From: Cristatella mucedo
Lineage: Eukaryota > Bryozoa > Phylactolaemata > Cristatellidae
Assembly (NCBI GenBank): GCA_009760855.2
Contig: WPIO01000027.1
Span: 718,501 to 782,500, forward strand
Length of the DNA stretch: 64,000 nt
Direction: 5' to 3'
The position numbers were made by a program, and so were the translations under genes. Below are positions 32,208-45,225 of this stretch, piece by piece. Under the pieces are notes generated by a model. That model was given only the letters and a program-made list of their open reading frames with translations. It searched no databases and was not told the DNA's origin. How positions within the stretch are numbered: position 1 is the stretch's first letter; each line of letters begins with the position of its first letter.

Positions 32208-34265
32208 TAGATGGGCTTATCAGGTCTTGTCTTATCGAGGACAACGAATTCTTGAGCATTAGCACACCAGCCGGTCGGTTAATGTACTGTGCCTATGCAA
32301 ATTGCCTCAGGGCTTTTTCGCATGTCTTGGCTGACCTAATGTGGGTAGCCGGGGCTGGTGTTACTTTCTCGATAGAGCCTGTAGGCTGAGTATGCATGTG
32401 AAACTTGTCATAACCTGCCCGTGGGAAGATTTTACTTATCGCTGGCAACGTTACAGCTTATTGTCAAATGATTAGGTTATCAGTTATTTTCAAACCTAGT
32501 TCAACTCGTTAGGTAAATTTGAAACGGCCCTAATAAGGGAAGCATGTATACAGCATTTACTATCGCTCTAATCCATTAGGGATGCAGTGTACTTCGTCTG
32601 CACCGGACCAGCAGTGAGATATTAGAGTCAGGAGCATTTTATACTTTCTAAGGCACACTTCGAATTTCAATGGGGCCTTCTGGTGATCGGTATGCGATCA
32701 GATGTGTTTCAGGATTTTAATGGCTATTTAAATTACACTTTCTCATGGTATTTGTTTTTTTATTCGTCCAATTTATTTTTCCCACCGCACGATCACTAGC
32801 CTGTAATGAAATTGGGATGACAGGCGTTTTTCAATAAAAAGCGACTGGCCTAAACCTAAAACTGAATTTTTAGTAGCCATTGTATCATATTTGCAGTAAA
32901 CTAAAATTTTAGCTATAGAGCAAACAATTGGTGTGCTGCAATATAGTTGGATATCTATAGCAGTTGTGCGTTTTGGTAGCTAACCTTCAGCATGCAACAC
33001 AATTTCTAGGTCAGCCCTGTAGCTGACATGACTGACGCAAAAAGATTGAGGGCAAGAATTTATAGATATGGTAAGAAGCTGCAACTGTTTTAAAGTATTT
33101 GACCTGCATGTAGGAATTGTCATTTGAACGCCAGTCGGAGTTAGAGTTCTCAGGGATTGATTGAACAAACTACAAAAGAAAAATTTCAGTGTGATTTAGT
33201 AATACGCATTCTATCAAAGGTTTAAGCACTTACGGTTGTAATTAAAACGATTGCAAACAATAACTGTCTCAAAAAACTGCTGAACACCAGTCATTCCATT
33301 GATGCTGGCATTTGCATTCCAGCACCCGGGTAGCTGCAGTCTCCAGCCCAAGCCACTAACTAGTTCTCACTAGTAAGTGAACCGGTAAAAATACTTGTCG
33401 ACTCCAAACGATTAGATCGGTTTCAATATAAGTTCTATAAAAATTAAATCGTCTTGTTCGTAACGAGATAGTTAGTCATCTTGCATTACCCCTAAAATTA
33501 TTGGGTTTTTAAATCACAGTGTTTAGACAGCTCTTCCATGTTTTAACGTCTACAATGCCAGGATGTATTTAGCACTCAGTAAATTGCACAGTTTTGAGGC
33601 AAGCGAAATCATTTTTCATAGGTTACAGGTTGAATACAGAAATCCAACTTCCCCAGCACAAAAAAGTACTGCATCGTTAGGTAAACGTTGCATCTCGATG
33701 GAGGTAACAGCTTTCTCTCGGACTGTTGTATCGAGAAAGGCAATCATCATTAGCGTTTTCGTTTGTTACTCGTGGCAGGAGGGTATCTTCAGTTGCTGAC
33801 AATGGGGCCGTAATCGCGCCATGGTCACATCACACTGCCAGGTTGAGATATTCTCTTTGCAATGTGAGTTCGGTTAGACCCACGGTCTTTACAAATTCTT
33901 CACTGGGATCTTCGAGGCAGAGTGCCATCCCCAAAACATTTTCACTATTAGCACAATGCAGCTCATGGTCATTGTAATGAAAGATTAACAGCTGCATAGT
34001 GTTGCACATTCCCTATGAGGAAATACTACGTAACTGAACGATATATTGGTTTTATACTGTAACGCTGCTGCCTCGGTAAAAGCCTAAACGTACAGTCGCT
34101 ATTGATGTGTGCAGGGAATGGTTTGTGCATTCCAAACAGACATCCAATGACTGAGACGATCTGCATTATCGTTGGTGGTGGTAAAAATCGATATATGATT
34201 GAAAGTTAGGATACATGGTGGTAGCCTGGCCACAAAAATTGTACCACAGTAAAGATATTAAAGTA
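32208..34265 (+). repeat. Unit A: NPC2 upstream region
   Basis: Collinear with 45240-49070 of unit B, apart from the B-specific insertions. It includes the minus-strand exon-like module at about 33290-33390 and the block 33690-33860, which is single here but duplicated in unit B. Minus-strand frames at 32980-33168 share TIPTCRSNTLKQLQ with B (46909-47133), so an old coding exon is possible but unproven. Confidence 0.6.
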
Positions 34266-34269
34266 TTAT

Positions 34270-34432
34270 CTCATTGAACAAACTACCTTTTTCAGTAGCT
34301 AAAGAGCCCTGACGGCTACCAACATCGCCTGCTGGAACAATACATTTTCCGCCCGCTGCAGGATTTGAACTCCCCACTTCCACAACGAGATCATGAAGAG
34401 AAACTGCAGTACGTAGCATAACGTTACTGCTA
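34270..34432 (-). mobile_element. Old tRNA-derived SINE (unit A)
   Basis: On the minus strand it shows a tRNA-like head with a decayed A box, a B box GAGTTCAAATCC, and the family body GTAGCCGTCAGGGCTC. It is at the same unit position as 49080-49222, so it predates the A/B duplication. Confidence 0.75.
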
Positions 34433-36099
34433 ATAATAGAATGGAGCCAGAAAAAACGTCACAACTGAGTCAAGCAAGGGAGTCAGATTTCTATGCAGAA
34501 GAGTTCACGACATGATTCACAGTCAGGCATCTTCGAGGTTACTCAGGACACATGCACTTTATGAAATTCTACTCGGGCGCCATTCAACCAGACTAATCGT
34601 TAACCCAAACGAAGTGTAGAGACGGGGATTTTAATACAATAATCGAATGGCATTTAGAACAATTGGTCTTAATCAGTCAAAGCCCTGGTGTGTGTATACT
34701 GCATTGTGTGTCTTACCAACCATGGTATCGTTTAGTGTGACTCTCTAAGCCTGGATTTGACTAGCCAGCTGCAGTAAGTCATCTGCCTGATGCTGCATCT
34801 ACATATCTTACAATTAACCTGGCATGCCTGGCCTGTAGCTGAAACAGGTTAACCGGCCAACCATTACTAACTGCTACTCCTCCAACTGCATTGTTAGCCT
34901 ACCACCAGCATGCTGAAGATGTACTCTGCGGATGCAATATAAAAAATTCACTATGGTTCGTATGAAAAACAACTGAGAAATCTTTGTCACAAGGGTTTAG
35001 CCAGATATGCCAACAGATCGGCATAGCACCATACCGTCATCGGTTGCCGTTTTGGTTCAAGTTGATGATATGAGTGAGCACATAGTAATGACCGGAAGAC
35101 TCAACTAAAGTGTTTTCAGGTGGCTTGATCGTCTGGCAGTTGCTGTTGGGACACAACATTCGTACCTGAACCGGGCGATAGCTCAAGCAACGCAATGGGG
35201 GATATTTACTTAGCTTTGGTTTGGTGCTTTTGGCCAGCTGAGCAACAACCTATGCCAGCTTTAACGTGTCTGCATAGCAGTATTCTGGTAGCCAAGCTGA
35301 TGCTAACACACCTCTTTATTTTAGTAATTTAAAGGCATGTTTAAAACGTAGTATTCTGAGGCTTTGCTCTTAACTGGCGAACAGTGATTTTAATTGTAGA
35401 GAAGCATTAATCGCCTCCGGTGAAATCGAACGAAATGTAAGTTGAGAATATCTACATAGCCATAGAAAAATTATTTAATTAGTGATTGTCTTAGTATTAG
35501 CTGTAGGTGTAGCAAAATGCACGGTCCAGCAGGTGCAAGACATACCATAGAAAATGGCTGTTCGATGATCAACAGCAACAGCTGCTTCAACCACGTGCAT
35601 GCAGCTTGCCCTTACCATTAAAAGAACGGATACAAATTCCATTCAAATGAACACTTTTGCTATTCAAAACAGAATTTTAACTAAATTTACTGTTTAGTGT
35701 CCTTATTAAGGATCTTTAGTCATCCTAAGTCACAGCAAAATGTAAATCCTTTCTAGCTTACCATGTATGACCTTGTACCTTCCAATTATAACTACCTGCA
35801 CATTGTGGGATACCATAGAATTTGATTAAATGTTTCAGTTCTTAAGCTACGTTGTATAGACATTACGAAACGTTCCTCTCGATCGACTACAGCTGATTCA
35901 AAATGTTCCCAAGGAGTGATTGACTTTGAGGCTTTAGTCGAAGTGACGTTGCACTGCTTGATTGAATTTTGTCTGAAAACATTTTATTTATGCAAACAGC
36001 CACGTTTCCAGTCTGATCTGTTCGTATTTTTATGCAAGGGAATAGTTTGCTCTTGAGCAAACGTACATTATAAGGCAAAATACCTGGTTTTTTAACTAG
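34433..36099 (+). repeat. Unit A blocks with modules
   Basis: Matches 49.2-51.2 kb of unit B and 16.3-17.8 kb of D. Module copies lie at 35150-35290 and 35560-35620. No gene recognised. Confidence 0.6.
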
Positions 36100-39000
36100 C
36101 GACTTTTTGTCGTAATATACTTTTAGAAGTGGTGGTTTATAGCATTCATAGCACCTCAAAGCACTGAAGAAATCGGAAACATCTTTCTTAATACTATATC
36201 ACCTTCTAATATTCAAACTTAAGATACATTGAGCTAGCCTTGCCCCACTAATCCTAAATAAGTGAAGGGCAACAGAAGATATATTCCTAAAGCATCTTCT
36301 CGAAGGCAAGCAACGATAAAAAAGTGCAGGCGAAATGAGGGAAACATTCAACTCACTTCTTAGCTAATTTTAGGCTGCTTAGCTAGCATGCATTTTACCG
36401 CATGCTATAACGCTGGGCTTCGCTAAAATTTGGCAGCAGCCGAAACAAGTTTTATTACTAGCGCTTCAAATGCAGACTTTGTACAACTGTTGAACATCTG
36501 TCCAATCTACGATTTAGCTGGGTCTGTATTTTGTTTATTGTGCCTTATTTGCAGGGATCAATGTAGCAAGTGGTGCTAATCGGTTTCTTAGCTAGACAAC
36601 TACTTGGAGTCGTACTTACTTCGGCTCACGTATTTCTTAGAATCCAAATTACGTGCCTCACCTGTAGCCTGAACAGGACAACTTTCCTGTGGTGTAAATA
36701 GAATTTCTAAAATGCAGTGACAGGGTCTGAGCTCAAAGTAGTGTCTTTATCCTAGCTTTATTCAGTAATTATTGCCCCACTTTCACTGATTGCCTCTGAC
36801 ACCGGAATTTTTCAAGGGTTAAAACCGCTTTCTTGGTGACACTATTATTGAGTAAAGAGAGCTTTTATTGCTTGTCCACATTTAGCAAAAACCATGCAGT
36901 ACCAAAAGAGACCGGTAGTGTTCCGACGATTTTGTGACGCAAACATTTTAGTGCTCATTTCAAGGCTGATGTGATAGTCGTTCAAGTGGCACTTTGCTGC
37001 TTATTTGCCTTAAACTTAAACAATGCTGCTTTCTCAACAATGTGCAAGTTGTCAAGCAGACCTGATACAGAATTAGGTACAGGCTTGATCTTGTAGCCTA
37101 GAGGTTGTGACCGACGTCCTTCGATATAACCTTCAACCCGGACTAGCTAGGGAATATCACTGTTGACAGCAAAATGAGTTCCCAGAACTACTGGGATTGT
37201 GCTAGCTGGTAGTTTGGCACTGTCCAAGGAAAGGAGGGCAAAAACATGCCGGTGCAGGTAAAACAGCATTCAAAAGAAGCCAACCACATAAGCTCGCACG
37301 GAAAAATCCTGCCAAGTCAATCGCTAAAGAAATTGATTCCGGGCCGTGCTGATTCAAAATTTGATTGTGGAAAGAGTAGGCTGGTAAAGAGGCCGTACAC
37401 TGTATAGACCACGTCCAGCTCTTCTTAATTCTAGTATTTAGATATATTTTGAATTAAAACAGACTTATGCAAAAGGCGAGTATATCGTAAAGAACATTGT
37501 CTTTTTTTAAATTACAAGCACATGATGCGATCGGTGGACGACACCTTTTCTTTCCTCACCTTTGATCATTCAATGAAGAGAAGTAGCCACCAGCAACTCT
37601 TGGAGGTTTGCGGCTCTGCTTTGGTTTGGTGCTTTTGGCAAGGTGACAGACAGCCAGTTCCAGCATGTAAGTGTCTGCAAAGCGGTTCTCTAGTAGCCAC
37701 GCTGGAGCTAAAAAAATCATAGGATTTAAAAAAATTTGAAACTCACGGTTGCAAATTAGTCAGATGTCATAGGCTTCGCCCTGTATATGTAAATGGAAAT
37801 TTGAAAACTTGAGAGCGCAGTATACATCCATTGTATATTCCAACGAACCATTAATAAGGCATCTTAACAATAGCTTCAAGGCTATTCAGTGTCAAGTGGT
37901 CACCTTCGCATTACAAAAAGGTGGAGCAGAATTAGCACGATCCATCCGATACAGGACACAAAATTGAAACTGGCTGTTTGATGAATGCTATAGGTTTTGT
38001 GTTGCAGCTCCGCGGCAACCGTCGTATCCAGCAGGTGCATGTCTCTTACAAGGAAAGAAAAGGAAAAACATTACCGTTCCAATGAATACTTATGCTATTC
38101 CAAACAATAGGTCAACAAATTTTAGTGGTGAGGCTATTTAATTGTGACGTTTGGTCAGCTCAAGAAAAAACGCAAATGAAACCATTGCTATCTAACCATG
38201 TAGCTGCGGTTAATGGTTTACTTTCCGCGAAGTTTAGAAAAACTAAACCCGCAGTCAACGTGCCAACTTGTGTAGCCACAGAGGTTTGTTTTATTTTCTA
38301 GGTTCCTGCATTAGTTAATAGGAAAATCTCTCTTCCTATGCACATTTTACAGTGGTTCGCTCTATAGTTAGCAGCACATAATAGTGGCATACATTACAAT
38401 TGTATTGAATTTGTATTACTGTTCTTAACTTACATTCAATAGTACGTGAAATTTAGAAACCTTCCCAGCCGTCGGCTAGAACCTGTTCTAAATGTAAGCT
38501 TAACTTGGCACAAGTATGTTACATAGCTTGTAGTTTTTCCCATGAATTACACTGCCTGCATAATTAGGTACTAAATCCTAGCGGAAACAGTGAAACATGA
38601 TTTTCTCTGCCGGTGCGTTCAGGATTGGCATTAGTCGTTAGCGTTTTCCTCTTTCACTCAGCACTTCAACTTATGATGGCACCCTCAGTTGAGGTGCAGG
38701 GGCGAGAATTTGAGCAAGGATTGCATAGCTTAGCCGGATAGCAATTGTTTTGCAGGAAGACAGTTCCAATTGAACGGCTACTTTTTCCGATGTTGTGGCC
38801 GTGAATGGTTAGTCGAAGTGAGATCCCACTCGTTATTCAAACATTTCATGACACCGCCCGCACCAATACCAATATCCAAGTTGTCCAGTCTGAGCTGTCT
38901 GTATGTTTACGTAAGGGAACGCCTTGATATTAAGGAACGATAAGTGTGAAAAAAACTCCGTGGTTGTTCAATGACGGACTATTTCACCATGGTAAACTGG

Positions 39001-40948
39001 TTGAAGAGAGGTTTTTCAGCATCAACATCAGATCTTTCAGAAGTTAGTGAATTGGACAGAGCACTTTTACTAGTATATGACGTACTCAAACTCAAACTCG
39101 GTCTACATTCAGTTCGCCTGGTCCCACTAATCGTAAAATATTGAGGACAACATAACGGTAATTGCTAAAATGAGTTAACCAAGGCAAGCAACACAATTCA
39201 AAGGCTGGTTAATGGAATGCAAGATGCAACATACGCTCGGGCTCACTTAAGGCGGCTTAGTTTGCACGCACTTTTTGGTATTCTATAACGCTGGGTTTAG
39301 ACGACAACCTGGAGCAGTGGAAGGAACTTTTTTTACTAGAGCTTTCAATGCACCTTGACAGCTAATTGATGTCTGTCTATATAAGATCTGTTCTACAATG
39401 CAGCTGTGTTTTTAATTTGTTTTGCGTACCTTATTCGCTGCGGATTGACCTAGCGAGTGTCAATAATCAAAGTTTTAACTAGCCAGTTACTGCGAGTCGT
39501 CTTTGAATTTGCTTACACTTTTCCTAATGTCGGGCTCAACTGTCACGCGTGAAGCCAAAAAGGACTACTTTTCATGCATGAATTGGAAATGAGAAATTAC
39601 CTTGACAAGGGGTCTGAGTGCAAAGCAGTTTCATATTTAAAGGTAGCCCCCAAACTATTATAAACATTCACTTATTTCCACTAACATCGAAATTTTAAAG
39701 GGCTTGCAAACCACTGCCTTTGTGACACTAATTTTGTGCAAAGAAAGCTTTACTTTTTTTGCAGCATTTTGAAAACTGCCTAAATAGTAGCATAGGCACC
39801 ACAAGCCGCCTGGCAAATTTATGGTGTTAGCCATCACAACTCATATTTACGTTGATTTTAGAGTCGTTCTAGTGGCACTTTCTTGGAAATTTGTTGAAAC
39901 TGAAAGAAGGCTGCTGAGTGACTACTTTGCAAAATTGCAAGAAGACTTTGTACAGACAGAAGTACGTGCTTGGCATTTTCACCTATGGCTATATAAAATA
40001 TATATGCTTTGGGAACTTTCCTTCCATCCCTGGTTAAGCTAGGGAATATCAGTATTGACCGCGAAATTGGTTCGTATAACCCTGAGAACATTGCTAGTAG
40101 GGAGGTTGGCACTGTATGTGGACAGGATTTCACATAATCCAGAGCCCATGGCCAAAAGCAGGTCAAAGCAAAGCCACCTCATACGCTTGGGCGTTAACAT
40201 TCGCCCGACTATATAGCTCAAACCATTGAGTTAAGGCGTATCAACTTAAAACGGATCTCTTCTAAGAGTAATAAAATGGTGATTACGTCCTAAACCACGT
40301 AGACTAATTAAAGATTAGATAAACAGGTTGCATGTTTCAAAGAACTCCACCTGTTTCTGAATAATTACCATTCAGTGTAAGAAACTACAAAGTTGTCGTG
40401 CTGAACGTGACAGCCAATTTTACCCTGCTGCTCAGTCAACGTTTTCATTGAGCAGAATTTAAATTCTCCTCAAACAGTACAGTACTTGCTTGGCTCCATC
40501 ACACGTTGGTCACTTGCTGCTGCACTTTTTTTCTATTCCTTGCCACCAGAGATTCTCTGCCGACTATTAACTAGTTTATCTATTCTTTACTTTCTAGTGA
40601 CTAACTGCCACCATGTTATTTGCTATAAAAGTCCTAGAACACACTACTTGGTTCTAACATGGTCACCAACAACGACATATGTCGACCAGTCCCCTGCACT
40701 GCTCCTTATTTAGGTGATAATTTGCTACCGTATTCCACTGACTACATCTCCAGACTGCAACTTGGACATAACCGTGCGATTGGCGGTTTTCTAGTGATAG
40801 TATGCAAGGTTTTTTAGCAAATATGTTCTCACTGAAACGAACTTAGTCTTAGTGGGGCCATAAACGACTCCATTTCCATACTTAGTGAGTACCCTAGGTT
40901 TAATGAGAAATAATTAAGAGGTAGGTAGAGAGAGGCAAAAGAAATGAA
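36100..40948 (+). repeat. Unit A: two 2.9-kb sub-repeats
   Basis: The landmark TTTTAGGCTGCTTAGC appears at 36.37 kb, and a diverged version (GGCGGCTTAGTTTGC) appears at 39.25 kb. Between them run modules at 37.6 and 38.0 kb. The 38.45-39.65 kb part matches 53.5-54.76 kb, and 39.65-40.9 kb matches the D start. No gene recognised. Confidence 0.6.
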
Positions 40949-40971
40949 GAAAGCGAACGAGAGAGAGAGAA

Positions 40972-41030
<59 letters not shown>

Positions 41031-41061
41031 GGCGAGAGAGACAGATAGAGGCGAGAGAGAG

Positions 41062-41134
<73 letters not shown>

Positions 41135-41142
41135 TAGAGAGT

Positions 41143-41178
<36 letters not shown>

Positions 41179-41440
41179 ATAAGAGAGAGAGACAGATAGA
41201 GAAAGAGAGAGACAGATAGAGAGAGAGAGACAGATAGAGAGAGAGAGAGAGACAGACAGCCAGACAGACAGAAAGAGAAAGAGAGACAGATAGAGAGAGA
41301 GACACAGATAGAGAGAGAGACAGACAGACAGATAAAGAGAGAGAGACAGATCGAGAGAAAGAGAGAGAGAGATAGAGTGAGGCGAGAGAAAAAAAAGAGA
41401 GAGAACGAGAACGAGAGCGAGAGAGACAGAGAGAGGGACA
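40949..41440. repeat. GA-rich microsatellite, about 490 bp
   Basis: Imperfect (GA)n with GACAGATA interruptions. The two minus-strand Ser-Leu reading frames of more than 200 codons here are repeat artefacts. Same unit position as 14777-15024. Confidence 0.95.
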
Positions 41441-42176
41441 GAAAAGTACAAGCTCAGACAATAATTATAGACTAAAATCCATTGCGGTATTCCGTCCGTT
41501 TCAAAGGTAATGATAAGGTTGTTTAAGTGCCACATCCGTGCCCACATAAACAGCGACTTTAGCTAGACCTGAAGGGAACTGTAACATGTAAATCCACTGT
41601 ATTATGACCTTGTCTGTCCCTACTGACTACGGTCCAAGTGCTCGCCCCTAAAGAAACAGTTTAAGAATTAAAGTATACCAAATTCAACTTATTTATACCA
41701 CATGACTAAAGGTTGTGTATGTATAGCCTACAAAATACTTGCACGGTCAAAGTTCAACCAGAATCTAAGCAAAGATGCCGTTAGTAGCCAAATTATTTAA
41801 AGCGTATGCAACTGGAATAATAGCTTCTCGACTCCCCTTAAAAACACTTGGACGACTAGCTTAAATCTCACTGAGCCTCTAAAGCCTTTCCGAATGCTTT
41901 CTAGCCATTCTTTTTAATTAGGCATCACGACTTTAGGAAAATGAGTACCAGGATGCGAATTAATCCTGTAGTGTTTCAGAGCCCTTCCTATCCACAGCTT
42001 CGGAAATAGGCTGTATTTTCAGGTAACACTTAAGGTAACTTTAAGGTAACAGTTCAGGTGGAATTTTAAATTCAGGCATAAGCTATGCTATCTAACAGGC
42101 TCGCTAAACGATTCACGTTGACGCAGCGATGCATTGCTTGTATAAACTCTTGCGTTATATATTTCAGGATGAAAGC
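41441..42176 (+). repeat. Junction of units A and B, then B 3' flank of NPC2
   Basis: The stretch 41441-41850 after the GA tract echoes 15030-15060 briefly and then shows nothing recognisable. From about 41865 (CTCACTGAGCCTC) the sequence matches 19715-20010, the 3' flank of NPC2 copy A, marking the start of unit B. Confidence 0.6.
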
Positions 42177-42182
42177 TTTAAT
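42177..42182 (-). terminator. Poly(A) signal of NPC2 copy B
   Basis: ATTAAA on the minus strand lies 58 bases after the stop codon. The paralogues A and C1 have AATAAA at the equivalent place, so B uses the common one-base variant. Confidence 0.65.
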
Positions 42183-42239
42183 TGACAAGGAACTTGAAAC
42201 ATTAACAAGTTTTCCGCTACGACGATGCCGGCTTTTGTT

Positions 42240-45225
42240 TTAGCATATTTGGGCAGGAATTCTGACACAAGCAACGGTTGATTCATCGCTGCCAACAAGT
42301 TTTGCTTCCACGGTGCCTTCTATCTGCAACGAAACCAGTAGTCTGGACATTAACATCCACCAACACTAGCAGAAAAATGTCAAGTTAGTAATACTCTCGG
42401 TCAATGTATAGCTCGACTTGATACGAGAATGAAAGCTCTTAGCTTCTACGACAGGTCAAGTCTGTTTTGTAATGTCTGAAATTCTAAAAAGGCCATCATA
42501 GTCCTACCGTAAACAAAGTTAAAAATGAACTCCTACTTATAAAGCATTTGAACCGTGTAGCCCTATTAGGATGCTTTCTCTCACTAGCGATTGTTTTTTT
42601 TAATTTCGACAACATTTTCGTGCTCAACACGTAGTTGTCACAGGTTAAACACTGCGAAAGGCTTATAAACTTGAATTATCAAAGTAACCTTCTCTGAAAA
42701 CTAAACCTAATGTTTCCACCATGTCTCTCTTGTAGGACTACCTACAGTGATAGTTGACCACTAATCTTACTCCCAGGCTCTATGCACGATGGAAACATGC
42801 AATTCAGGATTCACCAGGCTATCCTAACAAGCAATTGAGCACATGCAGCAGCTGGGAATAGATATGATTGCCAGCTTGTTCGAGCAATCTGAGATGTTCA
42901 GCCATGCCTGTGAGTCCCTGAAGGAGAAGCGATACCTCAAAGATGATCCGCCGGTTAGCATCAAAATGACGACAGCTCTGATCCATAGGCTCTAGAGAGT
43001 GGTGGGTTTCACCATTTAATACTATCTTCGCAGTGGCACAAGTTGCATCAGCCTCACTAGCTTAGGTCACGTACATGCAATAACAACGCCAAAGTAGTGT
43101 AATATCTGAACAATATTTAGTCCTGCAGCTCCAAGAGTAAAATATTGCATTTACATATTCTCACCCTTCCAAATAGTATTACTTGCTGTGGGCTTTGGCA
43201 CATCTATATCAGCAGTTCTTACCTGCTAGTTTTGAATAGCTTCCCCTTACCCGTAATTCATCCGACTCAGCTATGCTTGCACCTTTCTTTAGTTAAATGA
43301 CGGGTATTTGGCTGGTTAAGGCGTTCCCTTCAAAAGAAGCTTTGACTTTTTGTACTCTTCTGAAAGTCTGCCACGTTTGACCGGGTTAAGGTGCTTATCT
43401 TGACCAAGGTCTTGTCCAGGTCCTTAGCTCCAGCCCCTGCATAAATGTGAAGCAGCTAAATAAAGATTGAGACCTCTTATGGCACTATCCCAATAAATGT
43501 TTTCTATATTTATAGTTCATATTATGTGCCCTCGAGGCAATCCTAGACCTGTGCACTCGGTTAACCCCTCACTAATAAGTGCGGATGTATTGGAATTATT
43601 TCGTAAAAACTAAGCCTGCAGTCGTCGTGCTACACTGGCGTATCTACACTGGCCAGTTAACAGCACGAAATACTAAGTGGAAAGTACCATTAGTAATAAA
43701 AACCCGACTGCTCTTACCAGTTTTTGGATCACCATCACAGCGAAACTAACACAGTGTAAGGAACCGCATAAAGCAACCCATTTGGAAAATATCAGGAGCA
43801 AGGATGGAAATGGAGACTTTGGTCGTTTCTTCTGTGCACGTAGCTTCAGGAATTTCAGTGTAAAGTCTGTGAAGACCTTGGAAAAGCTTAAAAGTGCAAT
43901 AGCAAAGCCCGATCTCTCCCTCATCTGCATTGGATGTCACTTCAGCTTGAAAGCACAAGCAGCTGCAGGCTCCGGCTAACTAGTCAGTGCTTCTGCAAAA
44001 TGAATAAAGTTGTGAGTGGCCCATACCTCTGGAGTGTCTTCGCTGATGTCAACTGGAAAACTGACTGTATAGTCTTGGCCAGCAACAACCGGGCAGGCTA
44101 CTCCTTGGTTGCATGCATCAGTCGGTAGACTTATTGGCACATTGAATTCATCCTTTTTTTCAAATCGAGCCGTTACCTTCACTGCTTCAGATGACACACC
44201 TGTAAATTGTAACGATAAGCAATGGTTCACTTTTTCAAGCACACGGAATGCTTGCGACGTTCTCTGCGTGCCAAGTTGAATGAGGCTGAACACTCACACG
44301 ACAAGAGTGTCAATGCTGGCACATAGTTTTGCTAGAAAGCATGGATCACAGATGCTACACAAGACCAGGGCACTATTGTTTTACTTGTTATCTAGCTTCT
44401 CAGAGTAGGGTCAGACAAACATCTTGACTGGTCTTTACACCATTTGCCTTTTAGGTGCATTTGAGGTAGGCATCTTCCGAGACAAAACTCAAGAACGGCG
44501 TACATTCCCACCCATAGTAAATCACACTCCGAGGATTTTTTCGTTTACGATTTGCATTGGATGCTTTGTGGTGTTATTGTAGGTAGCCGCTGACTACCGT
44601 ACCCATGCAGCCTTGCAGCTACTTACTTTCGTCGTGTATGTTGTGTTTAGAAATATTAAGACTTAATGTATGAGTTTACCCGTGCTTGCCTTGTCGACAT
44701 AACTTTGTCGCTGAGCAAAAGAAATAATTCGATTATTTATTGGCCTTTTGCAGTTGGTCTTAATGCTGTCATCAGTTTTAGTAGAAGTAAGCTAAAGTTA
44801 CATATGCGAACAGCGTGAATGATCTGAGTAAAGGACTGATGCTGGTTATGCTGCTTGTTAGAAGAGCTTGCCAAAACAGTTGGTGAAGCTCGCAGGCAAT
44901 AGGTTCAAAGTGATTGTTCCTACCGGCTGTGAACGTTGCAGTAATCGCAGCACTTTGTCCTCTTTGGAAAGTGCAAGCACCTGGAGCCTTCGGCTCAACT
45001 TCGATGGAAATCACCTTTCCTTTATCGGATCCTAGAACAGTATAAACATGCATTTCATAAAATGGTGGTGCTGCTTTTAGCCCTCTGCCTATGTATGCCA
45101 ATTCCGTTGGTCGCACAAGTAAACCCAGATTCAGTCTACTTACCACATTCTTCAAAATTAATCGCCCTTGCTGGGGCTGCTACCAGAAGTAACCAGTAAA
45201 TCGCAGAGACTGAAAATGGACTCAT
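42240..45225 (-). CDS. NPC2-like secreted ML-domain lipid-binding protein (copy B, intact, 4 exons)
   Basis: Exons, read downward: 45225-45144, 45031-44924, 44199-44027 and 42323-42240; 447 bases, 148 residues. All introns are GT-AG (112, 724 and 1703 bases) and all phases match. Exon 1 encodes a signal peptide (MSPFSVSAIYWLLLVAAPARA, likely cut after ARA) and INFEECG with the first conserved Cys. Exon 2 gives VISIEVEPKAPGACTFQRGQ. Exon 3 gives ISLPTDACNQGVACPVVAGQ. Exon 4 gives EGTVEAKLVGSDESTVACVR and ends IPAQIC. This is the ML-domain layout of NPC2, which binds sterols or other lipids in lysosomes or secretions. Compared with human NPC2 the first Cys of the 42-47 pair is missing and a C-terminal Cys is extra. 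Family assignment is firm; the ligand is unknown. Confidence 0.9.
42828..42995 (+). other. Conserved intronic open block (B copy), possible exon of an unknown gene
   Basis: A 55-codon open frame to a TAG at 42993-42995 reads QAIEHMQQLGIDMIASLFEQ, then SEMFSHACESLKEKRYL and closes MTTALIHRL. It lies antisense inside NPC2 intron 3. The A copy shares the frame with one stop, and C1 is frameshifted. Amino-acid similarity persists between A and B across the block. An upstream in-frame TAA at 42825 means any coding use would need splicing into the block. Product not recognised. Confidence 0.5.

Noticed and set aside
40829-41547. Long minus-strand Ser-Leu reading frames (more than 200 codons)
   Set aside because: They are translations of the GA microsatellite. 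Equivalent frames at 14687-15028 have the same cause.
43746-43979. Alternative terminal exon for NPC2 copy B (frame with AEVTSNADEGEIGLCYCTFK)
   Set aside because: It has a phase-compatible TAG acceptor and faint resemblance to the last ML strand. The exon at 42323-42240 fits family length and the CVRIPAQ ending far better and is shared in A and C1. It remains possible only as a minor splice variant.
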